Part shown: in pieces, positions 14,218-22,802 of the stretch | How the letters are laid out: each line of letters begins with the position of its first letter | Position numbering within the stretch: position 1 is the first letter of the stretch | From: Bradyrhizobium sediminis | Lineage (GTDB): Bacteria > Pseudomonadota > Alphaproteobacteria > Rhizobiales > Xanthobacteraceae | DNA: 64,000 bases | Reading direction: 5' to 3' | NCBI RefSeq assembly: GCF_018736105.1 | Contig: NZ_CP076135.1 | Coordinates: 3,718,001-3,782,000, forward strand | Translations under genes and position numbers: made by a program | Notes under the pieces: generated by a model | What the model saw: only the letters and a program-made list of their open reading frames with translations | Databases searched by the model: none | What the model was told of the DNA's origin: nothing

Positions 14218-15663
14218 ATGGATAGCGGCGGCCGCGGGCCGCTTGCTTCAAGGTTTCCGTCCGAAGGGACCAAGGTGCCGTCATCAACCGAACCCGATTC
14301 CCCCCACGTGTCGGCCGGCCTGCTCCGTTCAAGACCCCTGCAGATCGCCATGATCGGGCTCGGCACGGCCACGACGCAGCTCGACACCGCCGTCAACATC
14401 GCCTTCCCGGCCATCACCCGGGGATTTGACCTCGCGATCGGCGACATCCAGTGGGTGGTAATCTGCTACGTGCTGGCCTATGCCAGTCTCCTGCTGGCAC
14501 TGGGGCGGATCGGCGACACCGTCGGCCATGCCATCGTCTACCGGACCGGATTGATCTGGAGCGCAGCGACGTTCCTGCTCGTCGGCATCGCGCCAAGTTA
14601 TGGCGCGATGCTGGCCTTTCGTTGCCTGCAGGGCATCGGCGCAGCACTGGTGCTGAGTTGCGGTGCGGCGCTGGTGACGAGCCTCTATGGCGAGGAGCGG
14701 CGCGGCCGCGCGCTTGGCATCTACACCATGATGATGGCGCTTGGCCTGATGCTCGGTCCCCTGCTCGGCGGCGCGCTGGTGGCGATCTGGGATTGGCCCG
14801 CGGTGTTCTGGTTTCGCATCCCGATCGCAATCGCAGCGCTGTTGCTGTTGCGCGGGCTGCCGGCATCGCAGCCGCGCGCGGCACGCGAACCCTTCGACAT
14901 TGCAGGCGGCATCGCGCTGGCGCTCGGCCTGGTGACGATGCTGATGGCGCTCAACCGCATTCGCGAGTTCTCCGCCGTCTGGCTCGGACTGCTATCGGCC
15001 CTGGCCCTTGCGGGATTCATCTTCCGCCAGTCCCGCGCGGCGCGGCCGATCATCGATTTCAAGGTGTTTCGCCTGCCGGGCTTTGCGATGCTGAATTTCG
15101 TCAGCGTGCTCGCCAATGTCGCGGCGTTTTCGGTCTGGCTGCTGGTGCCCTATTATCTCGCCCGGGTGAGTTCCTATGCGCTTGCCGAAGGCGGCGCCAT
15201 TCTGGCTTCGGGCGCGCTCGGCGCGGTGCTGGCCGCGCCGGTCGGCGGCCGCCTGATCGGGCACCGAATCTCCGCCGAGCGGCTCGCCATGGCCGGTGCC
15301 GCCGGAATCGGCGCCGGTCTCCTCATGCTCAGCGCATGGACCGAACAGACGACGACGGCCTTGCGCGTCGCAGGGCTGATCGTGCAGGGCGTCGGGCTCG
15401 GCCTGTTCCAGCTCGCCTATACCGATATCGTGACCGCAGCGCTTCCGCTTCGCGAGCGCGGGGTTGCGGGCAGCCTCGCGCTGCTGACGCGAACGCTGGG
15501 CACCGTCGCCGCGGCCTCGCTCGTCCTGATGGTGTTCGACATCCTGCAATCGGAGCACGAATTCTTCGAAGCCTTCCACCAGACCTTTCAGCTTGCGGCC
15601 CTGCTGGCATTTATCAGCGCCGGATTGCTGGCGGTATCGCCGCGGACAATCGGCCAACCGTAA
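14218..15663 (+). CDS. MFS drug exporter, DHA2-type
   Basis: The 481 residues have about 14 hydrophobic segments, fitting the 14-helix H+-driven exporter subfamily. Visible marks are TTQLDTAVNIAFPAI in helix 1, the motif-A-like loop LGRIGDTVGHAIVYRTG, and GLMLGPLLGGALV in helix 5. The first 40 residues are hydrophilic, so a later start is possible. No membrane-fusion partner is next to it. The substrate is unknown. Confidence 0.88.
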   Translation: MDSGGRGPLASRFPSEGTKVPSSTEPDSPHVSAGLLRSRPLQIAMIGLGTATTQLDTAVNIAFPAITRGFDLAIGDIQWVVICYVLAYASLLLALGRIGDTVGHAIVYRTGLIWSAATFLLVGIAPSYGAMLAFRCLQGIGAALVLSCGAALVTSLYGEERRGRALGIYTMMMALGLMLGPLLGGALVAIWDWPAVFWFRIPIAIAALLLLRGLPASQPRAAREPFDIAGGIALALGLVTMLMALNRIREFSAVWLGLLSALALAGFIFRQSRAARPIIDFKVFRLPGFAMLNFVSVLANVAAFSVWLLVPYYLARVSSYALAEGGAILASGALGAVLAAPVGGRLIGHRISAERLAMAGAAGIGAGLLMLSAWTEQTTTALRVAGLIVQGVGLGLFQLAYTDIVTAALPLRERGVAGSLALLTRTLGTVAAASLVLMVFDILQSEHEFFEAFHQTFQLAALLAFISAGLLAVSPRTIGQP

Positions 15664-15689
15664 TCGAGCCGGAGCGCGTCCCAAGGCCA

Positions 15690-15717
15690 GCTTGATCTAT
15701 CGCAACGCCGATCAAGC
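15690..15717 (+). terminator. possible terminator after the MFS gene
   Basis: Perfect 8-bp inverted repeat GCTTGATC / GATCAAGC with a 12-base loop lies 30 bp after the MFS stop. An AT-rich stretch with seven T follows near 15736. The gap between stem and T-run weakens the call. Confidence 0.35.
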
Positions 15718-15845
15718 GCTCCCGGGCAATTATATTTTTTTGGTCAGGAAGAACGATATGATCTGCACCATGCGCTTGATTGAACGCGCGGCTTGGCAGT
15801 TGTACTCGCTGGCGCACGCGTCGACTTCCCAACGAAGCCTCCGGA

Positions 15846-16571
15846 ATGAGTTCGCGTGCTCTAAGACTGGCGGCTGGGCTGCTTACCGCTCTTATCGTGG
15901 TGGGCGGCGGCTATTATTGGCACTTCATGCGCGAAATTCCGGTGCGGACGGCTGCACCCGAACAGAATGTTGAAGTCCGCGTCTTCGGGATCGGGAGCAC
16001 GCTGCTCAACGTGATCGGCTGCATTCTCGAACCAAATTCCGGGAGCATGCGGCTCAACGGCGAACTGGTCTATGACGGCAAGTGGCTGCGCGCCGACCTG
16101 CGCGGGTTGCGGCTCGAGAAGATCGGCTTCATCTTCCGGTCCCATAACCTTCTGCCGTTTCTCAATGCCTGGGAGAACGTCGCTGTCGCCCGCATCCTGG
16201 CCGGCGTAAGCCCGGCGCAAGCCAAGAGTCGGGCGCTTGAACTTCTGACCTACCTCGGTATCGAGCGCCGCAAGGACGCCATGCCCGGTGAGCTTTCAGG
16301 TGGAGAGGCGCAGCGGGTTGCCATTGCCCGCGCGCTGGCCAACGATCCACGCATCATTTTGGCCGATGAGCCGACCGCGGCACTCGATTCGCAACGTGCC
16401 GGCACCGTCATGGACATGTTGAGAAGGGTTGCGGCGGAGCACCGAACCGCCGTCATCGTCGTCACCCATGACGAGAAGATCTTCGATCGATTCGACCACA
16501 TTTATTCGCTGCGGGATGGCGCGCTCGAATCGCCGGCTGGCGCGGTAGCCGACACTTTGGTTCCGCCATAG
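15846..16571 (+). pseudogene. deletion chimera: membrane-fusion-protein N-terminus joined to DevA-like ABC ATPase lacking Walker A
   Basis: The frame is open for 241 codons but joins two unrelated pieces. Residues 1 to about 52 (signal anchor LLTALIVVGGGYYW, then EIPVRTAAPEQNVEVRVFGIG) match the start of a DevB/HlyD-type adaptor. From STLLNVIGCILEPNSG on it is an ABC ATPase that begins just after its Walker A lysine. Signature [15 protein letters not shown], Walker [13 protein letters not shown] and H-loop [10 protein letters not shown] remain, but the Q-loop glutamine is Arg (FIFRSHN). A deletion apparently removed most of the adaptor, any permease between, and the ATPase front. It cannot bind ATP normally. 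Confidence 0.85.
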
Positions 16572-16694
16572 CGTCCCGCCAAGTCCGTCCGCTCATAAGC
16601 TTGGCCATGCGCGCGCCACAGCAAGGAATTGCAGGCCACGCGCAGTCTGGCGCGGCTTGCTTCGGCCAAGGACAAACGGCCGAAATGGCTGTCA

Positions 16695-16708
16695 TTGATC
16701 CAGATCAA
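16695..16708 (+). promoter_or_regulatory. FixK/FNR box
   Basis: TTGAT-CCAG-ATCAA is a perfect 14-bp dyad matching the FixK2/FNR consensus. It lies 55 bp before the ATG of the 30-residue gene, so a -41.5 arrangement would put the transcript start near 16743. This implies low-oxygen induction of that gene. Confidence 0.8.
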
Positions 16709-16763
16709 TGAAACGACCAGCGGCGCTTTGCCAGTTTGAGCCTTCTTTTTGAAGGATTCAGCA

Positions 16764-16856
16764 ATGCCCCTCGATTCGATCCTGGTTTCCGTCGGTGTCG
16801 TCACCATGTTTGCGGTGTTCGCAGGCGTTCTGTGGTGGGCGGATTTGCAAGCGTAA
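16764..16856 (+). CDS. 30-residue single-span membrane protein under a FixK box
   Basis: MPLDSILVSVGVVTMFAVFA begins a protein with one hydrophobic helix ending GVLWWADLQA. GAAGGA lies about eight bases before the ATG. The hydrophobic segment, ribosome site and perfect FixK box upstream support a real mini-gene. Small single-helix subunits of this size accompany respiratory oxidases, but no oxidase gene is near. The function is unknown. Confidence 0.65.
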   Translation: MPLDSILVSVGVVTMFAVFAGVLWWADLQA

Positions 16857-16867
16857 GCCGCCTCCAA

Positions 16868-17543
16868 CTACCGGGGAATGCCGGATAGCCCGGTCCGGCC
16901 CTGCCTTGAATGGCGGCGCCAGCGCCAGAACACGCTCGCCGCCAGCATCATCAGCAGCATGAGCGCAATGACCTTGCCCAGGAACCGCCCGCCGGGCCGG
17001 TCGATGGTGCGCGACCATAGCGAGGGCGCTTCGCCCGGCCGCGCCAGGCGAAACGCCACCACGCTGTCGCCGATCGTGGTGCCGGATTCGGAATGGCCGC
17101 CGGCGCTGATTGCGACATATTGCTCGCCCTTCCAGAGATAGGTCATGGGATTGGCGACGCCGGGGACCGGCAGCCTGCCCTGCCAGAGTTCCCCGCCCGA
17201 CTTCGCATCATAGGCACGCAAATAGGCGTCCATCGCGCCGGTGAAGACCAGACCGCCTGCCGTGATCGCCACGCCGTTGACCAGCGGCGTGCCGAAGGAG
17301 AGTGCGACCCCGAGCGGCGCGCGGTCCTCCACGGTGCCAACCGACGACTGCCAGAGAATCTTCCCCGCCCTCAGGTCGACCGCGACCATCATCCGCGCCA
17401 TCACCGCCGGCGCGCAGCTGTCGAGATCGCCGACATTGGCCGGTGTGATCTGGGTGAGCGGCGAAAACCGCATAATGCTCCCAGGCCAGCGCGGGCGCTG
17501 CAGCAAGGACGGCGAGCGCGAACAGCACGAGAATTTTCTGCAT
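16868..17543 (-). pseudogene. remnant of a PQQ-dependent membrane glucose-dehydrogenase-like gene
   Basis: The start MQKILVLFALAVLAAAPALA at 17543 is a signal peptide followed by WEHY in one frame. The continuation MRFSPLTQITPANVGDL lies in another frame, so a frameshift separates them. That segment then jumps to MMVAVDLRAGKILWQSSVGT, which belongs near the C-terminus of the beta-propeller. The tail is intact (GGLVFTGAMDAYLRAYDAKSG, YLWKGEQYVAISAGGHSESG) and ends in a membrane helix. At about 225 codons instead of 600 or more, most of the propeller and the active site are gone. Confidence 0.85.
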
Positions 17544-17613
17544 GGCCCTCCCCTGCAGCACGATCATCGCTCAGGGGGCATGACGCTGGCGAAGCCGCTG
17601 CAAGGGTCTGCCT

Positions 17614-19104
17614 TCAGTATCCGCTCCTCGATGTGCCCTGGTGACCGCCGCTACGATCACCGCCTCCGTAGCCACCGCCTCCTCCAAACCCGCCAATACC
17701 TATTCCAATGCCGATCGACGGTCCGCGCGGCTCGTAATAGTCGCGCGGCGGCGGGCGACGATAGACCACGACATCGTCTTCCGGCACGACATAACGTTTC
17801 GGCGGCGCACGGTCGACGCGCTTGGGCGGATCGGGCTCGGTGCGCTTCTTCGGCGGCGTATCGACCTTCTTCAGCGGCAGGGTCGGCGTGGTGCAGGGAC
17901 AGGTCGGGCCGAGCGAAGCGTTGGTCGGCTGGCCGGCTGCCGGGCCTGACGCGGCCGCGCCGGACGCGTTCGGCGCGCCGCCGGCGGTGGCGATGGTCGC
18001 CACGAAGTTCGGACGATTGCGCAGACGCTCTTCAAGCTTGCGTGCCGTCGGGGCGAGATCGCTGTCGGGATACTGCGCAATGAAGGCGCGATAGCCGGCC
18101 GCCGTATTGATGATCACCGCGTTGTTCCATGCCACCATGCGGCGGTGACGATCGAGCCAGTCGCGCGCCTGCAAACCCAGCGGTGTTTGCGCGTAGAGGA
18201 CGGCGAAGGCTTCATAGGCCTCGTCGGTGCCGTCGGCGACGATCAATTCGTTGGCGGCCTCGGCCGGCTTGCCCTTCAAGTCGCGCTTCCACTCATCGAC
18301 CGTCTTCTTGACGGAAGCGAGCTTTGGGCCGGCAATGGCGGGACCGACGAACCTGAAGTCGTCGGTCAACGAGGAACTGTCCCAGGGTGTCTGGCGGCCC
18401 GCGGTCGCCTTGTTGACCGCAACACGCACGCGCTTGAAGGTATCTTCGATCGAAAGCCCGGGCTCCTTCGCTGCGGCCAGCAGCGCCGACGTATAGGGGC
18501 TGTTGGCGCCGCTGCCGTCCTCGGCTTCGGCGCCGGGCGAGGTCGAGAAGGACATGAAGGTGCCGGGAGCGCCGGTCTTGGCATCGACGATCGCGAGCCC
18601 GCGGCCTGCCGTCTTGTTGATGTCGGGGAACGGGTTGTTACGGCAGGCATCGAGCAGCAGGATGCGGGTCTTGCTCGGCACCGAGGCAAGCGTGTTCAGG
18701 ACGTCGTTGAGACGGACCGCCTGCAGCGGAATGTCGGTTTCCCGCTTCGGGTCGACATCAACCGGCACCAGGAAATTCTCGCCGTCGATCTGCAGGCCGT
18801 GGCCCGCATAAAACACCAGCGCCACGGTATCGGGGCCCTTCGCGGCGACCTTCGCCGCGAAGTCGCCGACCTTGGTCCGCAGCTCGTTCTGCGACAGATC
18901 GGCAGCGGTCAGCACCTCGAAGCCGGACTCGGTCAGCATCTGTGACATGGCCTTGGCATCGTTGGCCGGATTGGGGAGCGGAACCACGGCGCGATAGTTC
19001 GACTGGCCGATGACCAGCGCGACGCGATTTTCAGCGAGCGCCGCGTGCGAGCCCAGCAAGATTCCCGCTGCGAGAAAGGTATGGCGAAGGACGGGGCGGA
19101 TCAT
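17614..19104 (-). CDS. periplasmic caspase-like (peptidase C14) protein
   Basis: The 496 residues have a signal peptide (LAAGILLGSHAALA), then a caspase fold beginning NRVALVIGQSNY. The catalytic dyad is visible as His102 in FYAGHG and Cys154 in LLLDACRNNPF. Residues about 265-370 form a helical linker with TPR-like spacing. The C-terminus is Pro/Lys-rich and ends in a Gly/Tyr tail (GGFGGGGGYGGGD). Family members cleave after Arg/Lys. The native substrate is unknown, and no neighbouring gene points to one. Confidence 0.88.
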   Translation of the reverse strand: MIRPVLRHTFLAAGILLGSHAALAENRVALVIGQSNYRAVVPLPNPANDAKAMSQMLTESGFEVLTAADLSQNELRTKVGDFAAKVAAKGPDTVALVFYAGHGLQIDGENFLVPVDVDPKRETDIPLQAVRLNDVLNTLASVPSKTRILLLDACRNNPFPDINKTAGRGLAIVDAKTGAPGTFMSFSTSPGAEAEDGSGANSPYTSALLAAAKEPGLSIEDTFKRVRVAVNKATAGRQTPWDSSSLTDDFRFVGPAIAGPKLASVKKTVDEWKRDLKGKPAEAANELIVADGTDEAYEAFAVLYAQTPLGLQARDWLDRHRRMVAWNNAVIINTAAGYRAFIAQYPDSDLAPTARKLEERLRNRPNFVATIATAGGAPNASGAAASGPAAGQPTNASLGPTCPCTTPTLPLKKVDTPPKKRTEPDPPKRVDRAPPKRYVVPEDDVVVYRRPPPRDYYEPRGPSIGIGIGIGGFGGGGGYGGGDRSGGHQGTSRSGY

Positions 19105-19347
19105 GGGACACCTCCAGGCTTCCCCATAGGTCAGTCGTCCTCGCGCGGAGGTTCAAGCCCCGGCCGCGAATACCCCGTTTTGTTTCCTGGCAATTTGGCT
19201 TCCTGGCAGATTCCGGGGGGTGAACCCCATCGACATGGCAAGGCGCCGGCCTGGCTGTGGAAGCGGTTTCAGCAATTGGTGATGGCTGAAAGGGCAAATT
19301 ATCCGCAATTGTGGGCAATTTTAACCGGCACGGGATAAAGTGGGCGA

Positions 19348-19755
19348 ATGCGGCGGGTCGTTGTTCGGTTGGCGTTGATTGCGGGCGGGGCATTTGTGCT
19401 GGCGGGCTGCGGCATGGCCGACAGCCGCTCGCCGGTGCCTGAGTTCATGCGCAACCAAGCCGCCGAGCCACCGCCGCCCGAGCCGCCGCCCGACGTCAAG
19501 CGGCTGGTGCGCGAAAAACTGGATTCGGTCTTTCTCGCCGCGTCGAACCCGCGCCACGTGCAGGTCTCGCCGCCGCACCGCGAGGTCAGGGGCGCGGGCT
19601 GGACCGCATGCGTCAGGGCCGAGCTCACCTCTGTCATGGGCAAGCCACTGGGCGCCGAGACCTACCGCCTCGTCATCAGCCGCGGCCTGATCCTCGATCG
19701 CCGGCGCGCCGAGTCCGACGACAACTGCGCATCCGAGAGCTACGAGCCGATCTGA
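19348..19755 (+). CDS. lipoprotein, unknown function
   Basis: The 135 residues have a lipobox signal (IAGGAFVLAGC), a proline-rich linker (PPPPEPPPD) and a small C-terminal domain with two Cys (TACVRAEL and DDNCASES). This fits a membrane-anchored periplasmic domain. The 243-bp gap before it (19105-19347) shows no gene. Confidence 0.75.
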   Translation: MRRVVVRLALIAGGAFVLAGCGMADSRSPVPEFMRNQAAEPPPPEPPPDVKRLVREKLDSVFLAASNPRHVQVSPPHREVRGAGWTACVRAELTSVMGKPLGAETYRLVISRGLILDRRRAESDDNCASESYEPI

Positions 19756-19794
19756 CGCAACCCTCGAAGTCGGCTTCACGCCGATCCGTCGGGA

Positions 19795-20058
19795 TCAGTG
19801 CCCCCGAAAGGGAGAATTACTCCGGGGCGCCGTGACCGACAGGAAGGTAGCCGCCCACTGCGCCTTGGCGTGGCGCAACAGCAGCTTCACGATCTCGCTT
19901 CGAATTTCGGGGATCGGCGCCAGCCCGATCACATCGTCGGCCTGGCGCAGGATCTGGTCTCTCGCCCCGAGAGGCAATTGCGCCCAGCACAGCACGATGG
20001 CTGCGCCAAGGTGCTGGAAGATCAATTCATCGGACGGGCGATCTGATAGAGTTGACAT
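19795..20058 (-). CDS. hypothetical helical protein
   Basis: The 87 residues from MSTLSDRPSDELIFQHLGAA are predicted mostly helical, with no signal peptide. A strong ribosome site AAGGAGG lies just before the ATG at 20058 and fixes the start. It lies downstream of and co-directional with the haem-sensor chemoreceptor after a 100-bp gap. No family is recognised. Confidence 0.65.
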   Translation of the reverse strand: MSTLSDRPSDELIFQHLGAAIVLCWAQLPLGARDQILRQADDVIGLAPIPEIRSEIVKLLLRHAKAQWAATFLSVTAPRSNSPFRGH

Positions 20059-20158
20059 GCGGCCTCCTTGAAGTGTGCGCCTGAGACTTTTCTCGGTACA
20101 AACCACGACTGCGCTGATCGCAACGCGAACGCATTCTTGCGCCGACGCGCCATCCGCA

Positions 20159-21511
20159 TCAGGCAGCCCGGATCATCGCGAAGAAACCTTCGACATTGTT
20201 GCGCAGCATCTCCGACTGCTGCGAGAGCTCGTTGGCGGAAGACAGCAATTGCGTTGCGGTCTGGCCGGTTTCGCTCGCGGCCTGACTGACACCGCTGATG
20301 TTGCTGGAAACGTCGTGGGTGCCGCGGGCAGCCTCCTGAATGTTGCGCGCGATCTCGGCCGTCGCCATTCCCTGTTGCTCGACGGCCGCCGCGATCGCCG
20401 TCGCAATCTCGTTGACCGACGCGATCGTCGTTCCGATTTCCTCGATCGAACCGACCGATTGCCGGGTTGCGGTCTGGATCGCGAGAATCTGCTGGCTGAT
20501 TTCGTCAGTCGCCTTCGCGGTCTGTTCGGCCAGCGCCTTGACCTCGGAGGCGACGACGGCAAATCCCCTGCCCGCATCGCCGGCCCGCGCCGCTTCGATA
20601 GTGGCGTTCAACGCCAGCAGGTTGGTCTGCCCAGCGATGCTGTTGATGAGTTCGACCACGGCGCCGATCCGCTGCGCCGCTTCCGCGAGGCCCTGCATGC
20701 CGGCGCTGGACTGGCCGGCCTGCTCTACCGCCTTGCCCGTCATCCTGGTGGACTCCGTCACCTGACGCCCGATCTCCCTGACCGACGACGTCAGTTGCTC
20801 GGTAGCCGACGCCACCGCCTGCACATTGGCGGACGCCTCCTCCGAGGCTGCGGCCACCGTGGTCGTTTGCCTGGTGGATTGTTCGGCATTGGCGGCGAGC
20901 GTATTGGCGGCGTTCTGCAGATTTTCCGCCGAGCCCCCGACCGTCTTCAACACGATCTTCATCTGGCCGTCGAAATCCCGGATCGCGGCAGTGATCTTGT
21001 CCTGATGTTTCTGACGCTCCGCCAGCATCGCTTCCTGATAGACCGAAATCGCGATGTCCATGTCGAGCAGCACCGCGCAGTTCAGGGCGGTCAGCACCGC
21101 CGCGAGATGACCCGGCTTCCATCGGTAGTGGCGAACAGCGAGCGCGGCGAGCTGGCCCAGCACGAAATTGTATCCGCCGATGTACCAGCGCGGCTCCAGC
21201 CCGATCTTGTTGTGGATCAGACCGATCGTGCGGACACCCTGCATGTACTCATGATCGAAGCGGCCGTTGAACAGCCGCGCCCAGTGCGACCGCTGGGCGG
21301 CCTTGAGGCGGGGAATGTCGCTGCCGATCAGGCGCGCGAGTTGCGGCTCCCTGGTGACATGCCGATAAAAGCCTTCGAGCACCTCCGGCAGCGCCGGCTC
21401 GACTATCTTCCAGAACTCGCGCAGCAGTTCGCCGGTCGTGGCGTCGATGCGCATGAAGCGCATCCTGATTTCGCGATCCTGGCTGCTGTCGGCAAGAGTT
21501 GCTTCCGTCAT
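20159..21511 (-). CDS. globin-coupled methyl-accepting chemotaxis sensor
   Basis: The 450-residue soluble protein has no membrane span. Residues about 20-170 form the protoglobin domain, with the likely proximal His in [19 protein letters not shown]. Residues 200-450 form the signalling coiled coil with the hairpin tip [23 protein letters not shown]. Such HemAT-like sensors bind O2 and steer aerotaxis through CheA. The start at 21511 has GAGG eight bases upstream. A FixK box lies upstream between this gene and a divergent FNR-type regulator. Confidence 0.9.
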   Translation of the reverse strand: MTEATLADSSQDREIRMRFMRIDATTGELLREFWKIVEPALPEVLEGFYRHVTREPQLARLIGSDIPRLKAAQRSHWARLFNGRFDHEYMQGVRTIGLIHNKIGLEPRWYIGGYNFVLGQLAALAVRHYRWKPGHLAAVLTALNCAVLLDMDIAISVYQEAMLAERQKHQDKITAAIRDFDGQMKIVLKTVGGSAENLQNAANTLAANAEQSTRQTTTVAAASEEASANVQAVASATEQLTSSVREIGRQVTESTRMTGKAVEQAGQSSAGMQGLAEAAQRIGAVVELINSIAGQTNLLALNATIEAARAGDAGRGFAVVASEVKALAEQTAKATDEISQQILAIQTATRQSVGSIEEIGTTIASVNEIATAIAAAVEQQGMATAEIARNIQEAARGTHDVSSNISGVSQAASETGQTATQLLSSANELSQQSEMLRNNVEGFFAMIRAA

Positions 21512-21657
21512 GAACATTTCCTCAAATGGATGCCTAATGAAATTTTTCGACACAAGCCCCGCGTCCCGGCAGGGCCGGATAATGTGGTTTCTTCACCATC
21601 AAAAAAAATAGATTGATTCTCTGAAAAACTCCGAGCTCGATAACTTGATCCAGGTTG

Positions 21658-21671
21658 TTGATCTACATCAA
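21658..21671. promoter_or_regulatory. FixK/FNR box between divergent haem sensor and FNR-type regulator
   Basis: TTGAT-CTAC-ATCAA is a perfect dyad. Being symmetric it can serve either side: it is 147 bp from the chemoreceptor start and about 205 bp from the regulator start. A half-site (CTTGATC) lies just upstream near 21644. Confidence 0.75.
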
Positions 21672-21875
21672 GTGTACGCGAGCAAACGCGGCGCCGGAGC
21701 CTTCAAGCTGCCGCCGCTCGAGCCATGACTGCGGCCGATGGCGCCGCAGGCATTAAAGCTAATTACAATTTGGTTTTGCTCAATTAGCTAATTCTGATAG
21801 ATGCAGATGCAACTTCCTCCCCGCGACGGGAGGAAAGTTCATACACAACCTAACGTAGAACCTATGTGAGCCCGT

Positions 21876-22610
21876 TTGGCCAAACACTCTGATATGTCCA
21901 TTGCGTCGATTTGCGTAACCTGCCCTCACCGCGAAACCGGCTTTTGCGGGACGCTGCTCGGGTCGCCCTCGGAAACCCCGGAGGCAGACCGGCCGGTCGG
22001 CTGGCAGCACTTCGCTGCGGCCCGGGCAGGCGAGCAGATCGCCTACCGAAATCAGCCATCCAACGACATATTCGTACTCTGCACGGGCTGGGCCTTCCGC
22101 TACTTTCAGCTTGCCGACGGCCGCAGGCAAATTCTGAAATTCCTGCTGCCGGGAGACTTCTTTTCTCCTACTGCGATTTTCGAGACAGCGTACCATTTCT
22201 CGGTCAAGGCATTGACCGAGGTCCAGGTGAGCGGAATCGCGCGCTCCGAAATCCTCACGAGGTGCGCCGCCAGCCCCGACATCCGATGGGCCGTGGCAAA
22301 TTCCTGCGCCGCTGAAACTCGCGAGGCGACCGAGCTTGTAACCGTGCTGGGCCAGCTTTCGGCCGAAGAACGCATCGCCTATCTGTTGTTGCACTTGATG
22401 TCGCGAGTAGCGGCGAGGAACGTGATCCGTGAACAGCGCTACCCGTTTCCGTTGCGCCAGCAGCACATCGCTGACGCGGTCGGGCTGACCCCCGTCCATG
22501 TCAGCCGGGTGTTCAGCCAGCTTCGCGAACGCCGCATTCTCGCAATGTCCGAGGGCATGCTCAGGGTTTCCAACCTTGCGGAACTGGAAAAGATCGGTTC
22601 GCTGCGATAG
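21876..22610 (+). CDS. FNR-type oxygen-responsive regulator (Crp/Fnr family)
   Basis: Up to 244 residues; the TTG at 21876 or the ATG six codons later could be the start. The N-terminus holds a Cys cluster ICVTCPHRETGFC (C-x2-C-x7-C, the FnrN spacing), and a further Cys occurs in FVLCTGWAF, so a 4Fe-4S oxygen sensor is likely. The winged helix has GLTPVHVSRVFSQLRE. Compared with FNR (GLTVETISR) the SR pair is kept but the base-contacting Glu is Val, so its target may differ from TTGAT. It is divergent from the globin-coupled sensor. Confidence 0.88.
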   Translation: MAKHSDMSIASICVTCPHRETGFCGTLLGSPSETPEADRPVGWQHFAAARAGEQIAYRNQPSNDIFVLCTGWAFRYFQLADGRRQILKFLLPGDFFSPTAIFETAYHFSVKALTEVQVSGIARSEILTRCAASPDIRWAVANSCAAETREATELVTVLGQLSAEERIAYLLLHLMSRVAARNVIREQRYPFPLRQQHIADAVGLTPVHVSRVFSQLRERRILAMSEGMLRVSNLAELEKIGSLR

Positions 22611-22693
22611 CGCTCCACCTCGAGCGCCGCGGACACGCCGCTCACGACGTCCGCATCATGAACAGCCGGTTAACACCACCGCTCGAATTGCAT

Positions 22694-22715
22694 CTCCGCT
22701 CCAGCGGGTTTTTCC
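22694..22715 (+). terminator. weak terminator-like hairpin
   Basis: Short stem CCGCT/AGCGG followed by GTTTTT lies in the gap after the FNR-type gene. It is only five base pairs, so the call is tentative. The rest of 22611-22802 shows nothing else. Confidence 0.3.
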
Positions 22716-22802
22716 AATCTTTTCCGTTAGCGTCCCCGTCAACGCAATGCAGGAGGCGGCGCACGCGCCCGCTACGGTCGTCGCGAACGGGGAAACGGGG
22801 AC

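Noticed and set aside
20075..21616. 513-codon plus-strand frame opposite the globin-coupled sensor
   Set aside because: Antisense artefact; the minus-strand protein has clear protoglobin and signalling domains.
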